This document shows, in pieces, positions 35,493 to 44,470 of a stretch of DNA of 64,000 bases (the first letter of the stretch is position 1; every line of letters starts with the position of its first letter). This DNA is from Streptomyces sp. NBC_00691. Its GTDB lineage: Bacteria > Actinomycetota > Actinomycetes > Streptomycetales > Streptomycetaceae. Location: NCBI RefSeq assembly GCF_036226665.1, contig NZ_CP109007.1:3140501-3204500 (forward strand), in the 5' to 3' direction. The notes beneath the pieces are model-generated. The model saw only the letters and a program-made list of their open reading frames with translations. It searched no databases and had not been told where the DNA came from. Position numbers and translations under genes: made by a program.

Positions 35493-35969
35493 CTAGCGGA
35501 GGGAGCCGACTCCGTCGCCCGTCTGGTCGGTCCCGGTCTCCGGGACGCGCCCCGCCTCGCGGTCCGCCTTCGCCTTGGCGTCATCGGTCCGCTGGTGAAT
35601 GTTGATCATCTTCTGCTTGACGTCGTCGTCCATCTGCTCGAAGCCGTCCTTCGACGCGACGACCGCGATGCCCATGCCCTCCAGGCAGTCCTGCAGCAGG
35701 CCGGAGAGCTCGGTCAGCTGCCCGAGGACGGTCTCGTACGAGGAGTAGATGCCGTTCGCCTCGCCCCAGGCCGCACCGCCTCCGCCGAACTTGACGCGTC
35801 CCAGCGGGTCGGCCTTCATCTTGCCCGTCCCGGCCTCCGAGGAGGTGAGCATCTCGATCAGACCGTCGATGCTCGTCTTGAACTCGGACATGGTCTCCGT
35901 GTTGTAGCGCACCGCGTCGGCGCTCATCGGCCGCATCCCGTACCCGCCCCCGTCCACGTAGGCTTGCAT
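35493..35969 (-). CDS. WXG100-like small helical protein
   Basis: A 158-residue protein. The ATG at 35969 has GGGGGAGGA eight bases upstream; a longer frame to 36005 lacks one. The sequence is helical with YNTETMSEFKTSIDGLIEML, then a Gly-rich bend (VKFGGGGAAWGEANGIYSSYETVL) and a second helix (LTELSGLLQDCLEGMG). The bend contains A-W-G rather than a strict W-x-G. It is the first gene of the minus-strand ESX-like cluster, 45 bp before the PPE-like gene. Confidence 0.78.
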   Translation of the reverse strand: MQAYVDGGGYGMRPMSADAVRYNTETMSEFKTSIDGLIEMLTSSEAGTGKMKADPLGRVKFGGGGAAWGEANGIYSSYETVLGQLTELSGLLQDCLEGMGIAVVASKDGFEQMDDDVKQKMINIHQRTDDAKAKADREAGRVPETGTDQTGDGVGSLR

Positions 35970-36088
35970 GCCCGCGTTCCTCCCCCGTCGAACTGCTGTC
36001 CGCACCCTGCAAAGTCCAGAAGTCCACTGTAGTCAGGAACGACGACAGTGCGCACCTCCGGGTTGCACAAGCAACGGACATCACAGGG

Positions 36089-38413
36089 TTACGAATTGGG
36101 CACGGCCACCGCTGCCTGCGGGCGGATCGGGAGGCGGTTGACCGGGCGGCCCGTCGCCGCGCGCACCGCTGAGGCCACTGCGGCGGGTGAGGTGACGACC
36201 GGGATCGCGCTGGCCGCCTTCGCGCCGAACGGCGCGACGACGTCCCGCTCTTCGACGAGTTTCACGATGCGAATGTCCGGGGCGTCCAGGGATGTCGGGA
36301 GTGCGTAGCCGGTGAAGTCGGGGTGCCGGACCAGGCCCCGGGCGGTGCGGAGGTTCTCCGTGAGGGCCGCGCCGACGCCCTGGGTGACGCCCGCCTCGAT
36401 ACGGGTCGCGAGCTGGGCCGGGTTGAGGACGCGGCCGACGTCCTGGGCGACGGCCATCTCCACGACGCGTACGGCGCCGAGTTCGATGTCCACGTCGACC
36501 ACCGCGCGGATCGCGCAGAACGCGAGGCCGACGAACGCGTCGCCCTGGCCCGCCTCGTCGAGCGGCTCCGTGGGGTGCGGGCGGCACTGGGCGGTGGCCC
36601 AGAGCTCCTTGCCGTCCATCGCCTCCGTGACCGTCGTCGACAGCACGCCGTCGTACGAGGTGATCTTGCCGTCGGTGATCTGGAGGAGCTCCGTGGACAT
36701 GCCGAACTGGTGGGCCAGCGGCTGGAGGAGCTGCGTGCGGACCATCTTCGCGGCCCGCTCCACCGCCCCGCCGGAGACCCAGGTGTGGCGGCCGTGCGCC
36801 GCGGGCCCCGCCGGCGGCTGGTCGGTGTCGACGGGGGCCACGTGGACCTCGTCGATGCCGAGCGTGTCCTGCACGATCTGGCGGGCGAGGGTCGAGAAGC
36901 CCGAACCGGTGTCCACGGCCGAGCAGATGACCGTCGCCACCCCGTCCTGGACCCGCACCGTCGCGGTCGAGACCTCGTCCGTGCCCTCCGCGCCCAGCAT
37001 GTGCACCATGCCCAGCGCGTAGCCCACGCCCCGTCGCACCGCGCCCGGTTCGCCCGCGCCCTCGGGGCCGCCGGGCAGCAGCCACTCGCCCTCCGGGGTG
37101 TCCTTGGGGAGCGGGGGCAGCGGGAAGTCCCGTACGGCGGAGAGGAGTTCGGCAACGGGGGCGGGGCAGGTCACCGTCTGGCCCGTCGGCAGGATGTCGC
37201 CGGTCGACATCACGTTCCGCATGCGCAGCTCCGCCGGGTCCACGCCCAGCTTCGCCGCGATCTTGTCCATCTGCGCCTCGTACGCCGCGCACACCTGCAT
37301 CGCGCCCTCGCCGCGCACATGGCCGGAGGGCGGGTTGTTCGTACGGACCGCCCAGCCCTCGACGAAGGCGTGCGGGACGACGTACGGGCCGCAGGCGAAG
37401 GCCACGGCCGCCGCGAGCGACTCCGACGAGGAGTCGGCGTACGCGCCCGCGTCGAGCAGGATCTGCGCCTCCACCTTCACCAGGTGTCCCTCCGCGTCCG
37501 CGTGGTGCCGGTAGCGCAGCAGGGTGGGGTGCCGGTGGGCGTGCCCGAGGAAGGACTCCTCGCGCGTGGCGGTGAGCTTGACCGGGCAGCCGGTGCGCAG
37601 GGCCAGCAGGCCCAGCGGGATCTGGAAGCCCGGGTCCTCGCGGTCGCCGGTGGCGCCGGGCACGCCCGTGACCACCAGTTTGACCTGCTCCGGCGGGAGG
37701 CCGAAGCAGGCGGCGGCCAGGTCGCGGTCGGTGTGCGGGTCGGTCGAGGCGGTGTAGAGCTCCACGCCGCCGTCGGGGCGCGGTACGGCCAGGCCCGCCT
37801 CGGCGCCGATGGGCGCCGGGTCCTGGCGCCCGATGCGGTACAGGCCCTCGACGACGATCTCGCCCGTCACGTCCGGGTCGCCGAAGCGCAGCGGGATGTG
37901 CCGGATCAGGTTCCCGTCGGGATGCAGCGCCTCGGCCGCGAACGCCTTCTCCGGGTCCGTCACCGGGTCGAGCACCTCGTACTCGACGGCGATCGCGGCG
38001 GCGGCGAGCCGGGCCGTGTCGGGGTGGTCGGCGGCGACGGCGGCGATCGCCTCGCCGTGGTGCCGGACCAGGTCGGCGGCGAACACCGGCCGGTCGGCGA
38101 CCCGCCGGCCGTACGTCGCCGCGCCCGGCACGTCCGCGGCGGTCACCACGGCCCGGACGCCCGCCATGGCGGTGGCCGCGCTCGTGTCGACGGAGACGAT
38201 GCGCGCGTGCGGGTGCGGGGAGCGCAGGATCGCGGCCCAGAGCAGTCCCTCGGCCCACAGGTCGGAGGCGTACGGGAAGGTGCCCTCGGTCTTCGCCCTC
38301 GCCTCGGCCTGCGGAAGCGAGGTGCCGAGGCCGTGCGCGGCCGGCTCCTGACCCAGGGCCCCGGGGGTGTCCAGGACCGGGATCGTGGGAACGGCGGTGA
38401 TCGCGTCGCTCAC
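36089..38413 (-). CDS. Molybdenum hydroxylase (xanthine dehydrogenase family) large subunit, atypical active site
   Basis: A 774-residue molybdopterin-binding subunit. The fold landmarks are present: the N-terminal AldOxase domain (FPYASDLWAEGLLWAAILRSPHPHARI), the HVRGEGAMQV loop near 365-374, and the C-terminal AQDVGRVLNPAQLATRIEAGVTQGVGAAL. Yet key residues differ. The usual KGVGEP with the catalytic Glu reads KAASAIP (732-738); the GQG loop reads DTGSG (501-505); and GGGFG is replaced by GATGDREDPGF. The enzyme may therefore hydroxylate poorly or do other chemistry. The GTG start overlaps the iron-sulfur gene stop (GTGA). Confidence 0.85.
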   Translation of the reverse strand: MSDAITAVPTIPVLDTPGALGQEPAAHGLGTSLPQAEARAKTEGTFPYASDLWAEGLLWAAILRSPHPHARIVSVDTSAATAMAGVRAVVTAADVPGAATYGRRVADRPVFAADLVRHHGEAIAAVAADHPDTARLAAAAIAVEYEVLDPVTDPEKAFAAEALHPDGNLIRHIPLRFGDPDVTGEIVVEGLYRIGRQDPAPIGAEAGLAVPRPDGGVELYTASTDPHTDRDLAAACFGLPPEQVKLVVTGVPGATGDREDPGFQIPLGLLALRTGCPVKLTATREESFLGHAHRHPTLLRYRHHADAEGHLVKVEAQILLDAGAYADSSSESLAAAVAFACGPYVVPHAFVEGWAVRTNNPPSGHVRGEGAMQVCAAYEAQMDKIAAKLGVDPAELRMRNVMSTGDILPTGQTVTCPAPVAELLSAVRDFPLPPLPKDTPEGEWLLPGGPEGAGEPGAVRRGVGYALGMVHMLGAEGTDEVSTATVRVQDGVATVICSAVDTGSGFSTLARQIVQDTLGIDEVHVAPVDTDQPPAGPAAHGRHTWVSGGAVERAAKMVRTQLLQPLAHQFGMSTELLQITDGKITSYDGVLSTTVTEAMDGKELWATAQCRPHPTEPLDEAGQGDAFVGLAFCAIRAVVDVDIELGAVRVVEMAVAQDVGRVLNPAQLATRIEAGVTQGVGAALTENLRTARGLVRHPDFTGYALPTSLDAPDIRIVKLVEERDVVAPFGAKAASAIPVVTSPAAVASAVRAATGRPVNRLPIRPQAAVAVPNS

Positions 38414-39891
38414 GCCATGCCTCCGTCGTGCGGGTGGGGGATCTGGTGCGGGACCCGGGGCTCTTCGGCGGCCTCGGACGCGGTGGCCGCGGCGCTGGCC
38501 TCGCGCTCGGACACGACGTCGCGTACGGCTTCGAGGACGCCCCGGTAGCCGGAGCAGCGGCACAGGTTGCCCGCGAGCGCCTGGCGGGTCTCCAGTTCGG
38601 TGGGGGCGTGGTTGCCCTCGAGGAGGTCGTGCACGGTCATGCACATGCCGGGGATGCAGAAGCCGCACTGGACGGTGCCGCACTTGGCCATGGCGCGCTG
38701 CACGTCCGACGGCTCCCCGTCGACGGCCAGGCCCTCGACCGTCCGCACCTCGCTCCCGGCGGCGGTCGCCGCGGGGACCAGGCAGGAGGCGACGAGCCGG
38801 CCGTCGACCTGCACGTTGCACGCGCCGCACTCGCCCTGCGAGCAGCCGTCCTTCGCCCCGGCGAGGCCGAGGCGCTCGCGCAGGACGTAGAGCAGCGACT
38901 CGCCGATCCAGGAGCCGGTGACGGGCCGGTCGGCGCCGTTGACCCGGAGGGTGTACGAGGTGTGGGGGTGCTCGTCACTGTCGGTGGAGGCGGCGAGGAT
39001 CGCGGCGGGGGCGGACTCCGGAGCGGTGTCCGCCTCCGGTGCCCGGCCGGACGCGCCGGCGTCGGACGGATCGGACACGTCGGACGGATCGGACGCGTCG
39101 GACGCCTCGGGTGCTTCCCGCTCGCCCTCCGCTTCCCGCACCTCCGCCCCGGCCGCCTCGCCCTCCGGGCGCGCGCCCGGCTGCTCGGCGTCCGCGTCGG
39201 CGTCGGCAGGCTCCGCGACCGGCTCGGTGGCCGGTCCGGCCACCGGCTCCTCCGGCAGGGCCCAGGGTGCCGGGGCGCCGCCCGGCAGGGTCGCCGGGGC
39301 CTCCGCGTACGGCCGGACAGCCGAGGCGGCGAAGTCGCCCGACTCCTCGGCGGAGGCAGCCTCTTCGGCCACCTCGCTCATCTCCGGTACGGCCGGGATC
39401 TCCCACTGGCCGGTGGTGCCCGGCCCGGCGGGAGGCGTCACCTCCGTGAAGCGCCACTCGGACGTCGCGTGCGGGTCCTGCTCGAAGTGCTCGGCGTACT
39501 CCGCGCGCCCGGCCTCTCCGGCGGCGTACCCGGCCTGCCCGGCGGCGTACGCCCCCTGGCCGCCCTGCTCGCCGTACCCGCCCTGCTCCGCGTACCCGCC
39601 CTGCTCCGCGTACTCCGTCCCGTCGAAGTACTGCGTCTGCTCCGCCCGCGTGGGCAGGTGGACGTTCCACGTGCCCGTCGCCGACGGGTCCGTCGCCGGG
39701 TTGAGCGGCTGCAACGGGGTGATCATCGGCGGTACGTAGCCGTGGCCGGGCGCCTCCAGGGGCACACCGTCCAGCATGAAGTCGGGCGGCAGCTGGACGA
39801 ACGCGGTGGCGTCGCCGTCGTACCCCTCGCTCTGCGGGATCGGCTCCCAGCCGCCGGAGTCCTGCTGCTGACCCTGCTGTTCGTTGCTCAC
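38410..39891 (-). CDS. Molybdenum hydroxylase iron-sulfur subunit with long disordered N-terminus
   Basis: A 493-residue protein. Residues ~311-475 form the small subunit of the xanthine dehydrogenase family, with Cys350, 355, 358 and 370 for the first [2Fe-2S] cluster and Cys409, 412, 444 and 446 for the second (CGFCIPG, CRCSGY). The first ~310 residues are acidic and low-complexity, with EQGGY repeats at 95-120 and many Asp, Glu, Ala and Pro. Usual small subunits are 150-180 residues. The GTG starts overlap on both sides (GTGA), so all three subunits form one operon in the order FAD, Fe-S, Mo. Confidence 0.88.
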   Translation of the reverse strand: MSNEQQGQQQDSGGWEPIPQSEGYDGDATAFVQLPPDFMLDGVPLEAPGHGYVPPMITPLQPLNPATDPSATGTWNVHLPTRAEQTQYFDGTEYAEQGGYAEQGGYGEQGGQGAYAAGQAGYAAGEAGRAEYAEHFEQDPHATSEWRFTEVTPPAGPGTTGQWEIPAVPEMSEVAEEAASAEESGDFAASAVRPYAEAPATLPGGAPAPWALPEEPVAGPATEPVAEPADADADAEQPGARPEGEAAGAEVREAEGEREAPEASDASDPSDVSDPSDAGASGRAPEADTAPESAPAAILAASTDSDEHPHTSYTLRVNGADRPVTGSWIGESLLYVLRERLGLAGAKDGCSQGECGACNVQVDGRLVASCLVPAATAAGSEVRTVEGLAVDGEPSDVQRAMAKCGTVQCGFCIPGMCMTVHDLLEGNHAPTELETRQALAGNLCRCSGYRGVLEAVRDVVSEREASAAATASEAAEEPRVPHQIPHPHDGGMA

Positions 39892-40763
39892 GACAGTGCC
39901 CTCCCGAGTGCCCGTCGGGCGAGTGCGGCGACGGTGCGCCGCAGATGCAGTACGGCCGGGGGCAACACGTCGTCGCCCGGCGGGTCCGGGATGCAGGCGG
40001 CGGCCACGTACTCGCCGAACGCGGCGAGCGCCTCCGGGGCGAGACCCCGGTCGTTGTCCCAGTCGACCAGCGAGGCGATCCAGCGCTCGGCCTCCAGCGG
40101 GCGCAGCGGCATCGGCGCGACGGCGCCGACCGCGCAGCGCACCCCGCGCCGGGCCGGGTCGAGGACGACGGCGACGGAGGCGGTGGCGCGGGCTGGGCCG
40201 GTCCGGCCGGTGGCCTTGACGAAGACCTGGGGGGCGTGGAGCAGCGGGACGCGGACGAAGGCGACGAGTTCGCCGGGGGCCAGCAGGTCGCGGCCGGCGA
40301 GCAGGTGGGAGACGGGGATCTCGCGGCTGCCGAGCGGCCCCAGGACGACCAGGTCGGCCTCCAGGGCGGCGAGGACGGGCAGCGAGTCGCCGGTGGGCGC
40401 GGCGGTGACGACGTTGCCGCCGAGGGTGCCCGCGTTGCGGATCTGGGGCGGTCCGGCGGCACGGGAGGCGGCGGCGAGGGCGGGGATGAGGGCGGCGAAG
40501 TCGGGGCGGCCCATGCGCGCGTGGGTGAGGCCCGCGCCGAGCAGGGCGTGGCCGTCCTGGTACTGCCAGCCGCGGATCTCGTTGATGCGGCTCAGACCGA
40601 CCAGTCCGGCGGGGCGGAGCTGCCCCTTGTTGACGGCTGCCATCAGGTCGGTGCCACCGGCGACCGGGACGGCGGCCGGCATGGCCGTGAGCGCTGCCAC
40701 GGCCTCGTCGAGCGAGGCGGGCAGCGTCACGGACTGCGCCGTCTGTGGTGCGTGCGTGGTCAA
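39888..40763 (-). CDS. Molybdenum hydroxylase FAD-binding subunit
   Basis: A 291-residue FAD subunit of the xanthine dehydrogenase family, first gene of the operon. FAD-binding loops are VPVAGGTDLMAAVNKGQL near residue 30 and NAGTLGGNVVTAAPTGDSLP near 105; the C-terminal CODH-type domain (ARATASVAVVLD) follows. The best start is TTG at 40763, preceded by GGGAAGGGG seven bases upstream; the frame continues 37 codons further without a ribosome site. Its stop overlaps the iron-sulfur gene start. Confidence 0.87.
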   Translation of the reverse strand: MTTHAPQTAQSVTLPASLDEAVAALTAMPAAVPVAGGTDLMAAVNKGQLRPAGLVGLSRINEIRGWQYQDGHALLGAGLTHARMGRPDFAALIPALAAASRAAGPPQIRNAGTLGGNVVTAAPTGDSLPVLAALEADLVVLGPLGSREIPVSHLLAGRDLLAPGELVAFVRVPLLHAPQVFVKATGRTGPARATASVAVVLDPARRGVRCAVGAVAPMPLRPLEAERWIASLVDWDNDRGLAPEALAAFGEYVAAACIPDPPGDDVLPPAVLHLRRTVAALARRALGRALS

Positions 40764-40988
40764 CCCGCTGCCCCTTCCCGGTGTCCCGGTGGTCCCCGAA
40801 TGTGCCCGGCGGTCGCGCCTGCGTGTGGGCGTACCGTACGTGCTCACAGGCCGGACGTGGCAACTCTGGCACATCTTCCGAGCGGTCCGGCGCGAGGGCC
40901 CGCGAAGGACTGTTCCGTCCGGGACGCCCCGACGCGTGACGGTAACTTCCGTTTCGCCGCTCTTGGGTGAAGGGGGATGTCGGGTCCC

Positions 40989-42653
40989 TCACACGATCGG
41001 GGGCGTCCCCTCCAGAGGCCGCCCCAGGACCCCGGGGCGCCGCTGCCGGGGGTGGGGTCCGGCGGGCGGGCGATAGTCCACGCCGAGGGCGTCCAGGCGC
41101 CTGTAGTGGGTGTGCATCCGGCGGGCGAAGGCCGGGTAGTCACGTGCCTCGGGGGCGGGCAGCGCGGACCAGGCGACCTCGGCGAAGGCGGCGAGGCGCG
41201 GGAAGACCTGGTAGTCGACGCGGGACCGGTTCTCCATCACCTCGGTCCACACGTTGGCCTGGGTTCCCAGGATGTGGGCGGCGGCCTCGGGCGAGAGGCC
41301 CGGCGGGACGGGCTCGAAGCGGTAGACGTCCTCCAGGCTGCGGACGTACCCGATGGGCATCGGTTCGTCCTCGCCCGGCGCCTGACGGTGGTCCAGGTAC
41401 ACCTGCTGCTCGGGGCACATGACGACGTCGTGGCCGGCCTCGGCGGCGGCGATCCCGCCCCCGTACCCCCGCCAGGACGACACGGCCGCGCCGTCGGCGA
41501 GGCCGCCCTCCAGGATCTCGTCCCAGCCGATGAGCCGCCGGCCGCGGGCGGCGAGCCAGCGGTCGAAGTGGCGGATGAACCAGGACTGGAGCTCGTCCTC
41601 GTCGGCGAGCCCGAGTTCCTCGATGCGGGCCTGGGCGGCCGGGGAGGCCTTCCACTGGTCCTTGGGGCACTCGTCGCCGCCGACGTGGACGAAGGGTGAC
41701 GTGGCCGCCGGGAAGAGGTCGAGGACCTCCTCGAAGACGCCTTCGTAGAAGCGCAGGACCGCCTCGGTGGGGGCGAGGACGTTCGGGTTGACGCCCCAGG
41801 TGTCCCAGACGGTGAGGGCGGCGGTGTCGACGACGTCGGTGTTGCCCAGCTCGGGGTAGGCGGAGATGGCGGCCTGCGAGTGGCCGGGGAGGTCGATCTC
41901 CGGGACGACGGTGATGTGCCGCTCGGCGGCGTACGCGACGATCTCGCGGATGTCGTCCTGGGTGTAGAACCCGCCGTGCGGGGTGTCGTCCCAGAGCGGC
42001 GAGGCCCGGTGCCCCCACTTGCTGCGGGCCCGCCAGGAGCCGACCTCGGTCAGCCGGGGGTGGCGCTTGATCTCGATGCGCCAGCCCTGGTCGTCGGTGA
42101 GGTGGAAGTGGAAGACGTTGAGCTTGTGGGCGGCGAGCAGGTCGAGGTAGCGCAGGACGTCGTCCTTGGGCAGGAAGTGCCGGGAGACGTCGAGCATGAG
42201 ACCGCGCCAGCCGAAGCGGGGACGGTCCTCGACGGTGACGTACGGGAGGTCCCGGGGGCCGCCGCCCACGGGCGCCCTGCGGTACGCCTCGGGGCCGAGC
42301 AGCTGGCGGAGGGTCTGGGCGCCCCAGAACACCCCGGCGGGGCCGCCGCCCTCGATGACGACGGCGGCGTCGGGGTTCTCCGTGGTGAGGCGGTAGCCCT
42401 CGGGGCCGTGCTCCCGTTCCACGTCCTCGCTGACGCGCAGCCGGATCGCGTGCGGGCTGCTGCCGTCGGCGAACGGCAGCCCCGTGGCGGCGCCGAGGAC
42501 GGTGCGGAGCCAGCGGGCGGTGGACCCGGTGCCGGGTCCGGCGTCGAGGGTGGTCCGCTCGTCGAGCGAGAAGTGTCCGGGGGAGTCCGCGCGCGCGTCC
42601 TGGAGGAGCGGCGCCGGGATCAGGTCCGTGCCGGGGTACGGGTCGGTGGTCAT
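40989..42653 (-). CDS. Family GH20 beta-N-acetylhexosaminidase
   Basis: A 554-residue enzyme that releases terminal GlcNAc (or GalNAc) from chitobiose and similar sugars. The N-terminal GH20b domain is followed by the (beta/alpha)8 domain starting RFGWRGLMLDVSRHFLP. The catalytic pair Asp327-Glu328 is in FVHVGGDECPKDQW, and the substrate-binding Trp residues occur near WDEILEG and ANVWTE. No signal peptide is visible, so it probably acts in the cytoplasm on imported sugars. It is the last gene of a sugar-transport operon, four bases after the permease stop. Confidence 0.93.
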   Translation of the reverse strand: MTTDPYPGTDLIPAPLLQDARADSPGHFSLDERTTLDAGPGTGSTARWLRTVLGAATGLPFADGSSPHAIRLRVSEDVEREHGPEGYRLTTENPDAAVVIEGGGPAGVFWGAQTLRQLLGPEAYRRAPVGGGPRDLPYVTVEDRPRFGWRGLMLDVSRHFLPKDDVLRYLDLLAAHKLNVFHFHLTDDQGWRIEIKRHPRLTEVGSWRARSKWGHRASPLWDDTPHGGFYTQDDIREIVAYAAERHITVVPEIDLPGHSQAAISAYPELGNTDVVDTAALTVWDTWGVNPNVLAPTEAVLRFYEGVFEEVLDLFPAATSPFVHVGGDECPKDQWKASPAAQARIEELGLADEDELQSWFIRHFDRWLAARGRRLIGWDEILEGGLADGAAVSSWRGYGGGIAAAEAGHDVVMCPEQQVYLDHRQAPGEDEPMPIGYVRSLEDVYRFEPVPPGLSPEAAAHILGTQANVWTEVMENRSRVDYQVFPRLAAFAEVAWSALPAPEARDYPAFARRMHTHYRRLDALGVDYRPPAGPHPRQRRPGVLGRPLEGTPPIV

Positions 42654-42657
42654 CGCG

Positions 42658-43506
42658 TCAGTCCTTCACCGCCCCGCCCAGTCCCGAGACCAGGCGGCGC
42701 TGTACGAGTACGAAGAAGACGAGCACCGGGACGGTCATCACGGTCGAGCCGGCCATGATGCCTCCCCAGTCGTTCTCGTCGGGCTTGAAGAAGACGAGCA
42801 GGGCCATGGGCAGGGTCGACTGCGAGGTGTCGCTGATGATGAACGACTTCGCGAAGAGGAAGTCGTTCCAGGTCGAGATGAACGAGAAGACGCTCGTCGC
42901 GACGAGGCCCGGGAGGACCAGCGGGAAGAGGATCTGCCAGAGGAAGCGGGTGCGGCTGGCCCCGTCGATCTGGGCCTGTTCCTCCAGGGCCTCCGGGACC
43001 GCCTTGACGAAGCCCCGCAGCATCCAGATCGCGAACGGCAGCGAGAAGGCGATGTGCGGCAGGATCAGCGAGCCGAGGGTGTTGAGCTGGCCGGCGTCCC
43101 GCATGAGGAAGAACAGCGGGATGGTCAGGGCCTCGACCGGCACCATCTGGGCGACCAGGAACATGATCAGGAGCGTCGTCCGGAACTTGAAGCGGAACCG
43201 GGTGACGGCAGTCGCCGCGAGGAAGGCGATCAGCGCGGAGGCGAGGACGACCGTGCTCGCCACGATCAGCGAGTTCAGGAAGTAGCGGCCGAAATCCTGC
43301 TGTTCGAAGACGCGCCGGAACGAGTCGAGGGACGGGGAGAGCGTCCACGGCCGCGGCTCGGTGGACTGGATCTCGCCGGCCTGCTTGAAGGCCGAGAGGA
43401 CCATCCAGTACAGCGGGAAGGCGACGGCGGCCGCGACGAGCAGGGTGACGGCCTCGGCGGCGAGCCGTCCCGGGCGGCGGATGCGGAAGGCGGTCGGGGC
43501 GCTCAC
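42658..43506 (-). CDS. ABC sugar transporter permease (MalG type)
   Basis: A 282-residue inner membrane protein with six predicted helices, beginning with AVTLLVAAAVAFPLYWMVLSAFK. The cytoplasmic EAA loop is EALEEQAQIDGASRTRFLWQILFPL, the docking site for the ATPase. The GTG start overlaps the stop of the other permease gene (GTGA). No ATPase gene is in the operon, so it probably uses a shared one such as MsiK. Confidence 0.92.
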   Translation of the reverse strand: MSAPTAFRIRRPGRLAAEAVTLLVAAAVAFPLYWMVLSAFKQAGEIQSTEPRPWTLSPSLDSFRRVFEQQDFGRYFLNSLIVASTVVLASALIAFLAATAVTRFRFKFRTTLLIMFLVAQMVPVEALTIPLFFLMRDAGQLNTLGSLILPHIAFSLPFAIWMLRGFVKAVPEALEEQAQIDGASRTRFLWQILFPLVLPGLVATSVFSFISTWNDFLFAKSFIISDTSQSTLPMALLVFFKPDENDWGGIMAGSTVMTVPVLVFFVLVQRRLVSGLGGAVKD

Positions 43507-44465
43507 AGTTCTTCTCCCTGACGTCGCAGGAGGCGCAGGTAGACGAGCGTCACGGCCAGCAGGATCAGCAGCATGACGACGCCGATCGCCGAGCCCAGGC
43601 TGTACTGGGACGAGGCGAAGGCCTTCTGGTAGGCGTACACGTTGAGGACGAGGTTCTGGCCGGCGATGCCGCCGCCGTTCGTCATCACGTAGATCTGGGT
43701 GAAGACCTTGAAGTCCCAGATGATCGACTGGATCGTGACGACGACCAGGATCGGCCGGAGCACCGGCGCCATGACCGAGCGCCAGATCCGCCACTGCGAG
43801 GCGCCGTCGAGGGCGGCGGCCTCCAGGACCTCGGACGGGATGGCCTTGATGCCCGCGTAGACGGTGACCATCACGAACGGGAAGGAACACCAGACGACTT
43901 CGAGGAGGACCAGGGCGAAGGCGCTGTACCGCCCGTACGTCCAGGAGAAGTCGCCGAGCCCGAGCAGCTTGTTGACGGGCCCGAAGTCGGGGTCGAAGAG
44001 GAAGACCCAGACGGTGGACCCGGTGATCGCGGGCGTGGCCCAGGCGCCCAGTGCGGCCATCATCAGGACGAACCGGGGCAGGGCACGCACGCGCGTGAGG
44101 AGGACGGCGAGGGCGCAGCCGACGGCGAGCGTGGTGACGACGCAGGCGGCGGCGAAGAGGACGGTGGCGAGGAGGACCTGCCAGAACTGGGGGTCGGCGA
44201 AGAGGGTCGTGTAGTTGCCGAAGCCCTTGAAGGAGGTCGGTTCGCCGCCGCTGACCTGGGCCTGGGTGTACTCCAGGAAGGAGATCAGGCCGAGCTGGTA
44301 GACGGGGTAGACGAGGAGTCCGCCGAGGACGGCGAGGGCGGGCAGCAGGTACAGCCAGGGTGTCCAGGGCCGGTGGCCCCGGGGGCCGCCGCGGCGGCCC
44401 GGCCGGGGGGCCGGGGGCGCGGCGGCACCCGGCCGCTTCTCGGTGACGGCGAGCTGGTTCGTCAT
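43503..44465 (-). CDS. ABC sugar transporter permease (MalF type)
   Basis: A 320-residue permease. A basic Pro-rich N-terminus (PGAAAPPAPRPGRRGGPRG) precedes six hydrophobic helices. The EAA loop reads SEVLEAAALDGASQWRIWRSVMAP. It pairs with the downstream MalG-type permease and the upstream binding protein; only five bases separate it from the latter. Confidence 0.92.
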   Translation of the reverse strand: MTNQLAVTEKRPGAAAPPAPRPGRRGGPRGHRPWTPWLYLLPALAVLGGLLVYPVYQLGLISFLEYTQAQVSGGEPTSFKGFGNYTTLFADPQFWQVLLATVLFAAACVVTTLAVGCALAVLLTRVRALPRFVLMMAALGAWATPAITGSTVWVFLFDPDFGPVNKLLGLGDFSWTYGRYSAFALVLLEVVWCSFPFVMVTVYAGIKAIPSEVLEAAALDGASQWRIWRSVMAPVLRPILVVVTIQSIIWDFKVFTQIYVMTNGGGIAGQNLVLNVYAYQKAFASSQYSLGSAIGVVMLLILLAVTLVYLRLLRRQGEEL

Positions 44466-44470
44466 GCGGC

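Noticed and set aside
36323..38548. 741-residue plus-strand open frame
   Set aside because: Mirror of the molybdenum hydroxylase large subunit; Arg/Gly/Val-rich with no recognisable fold.
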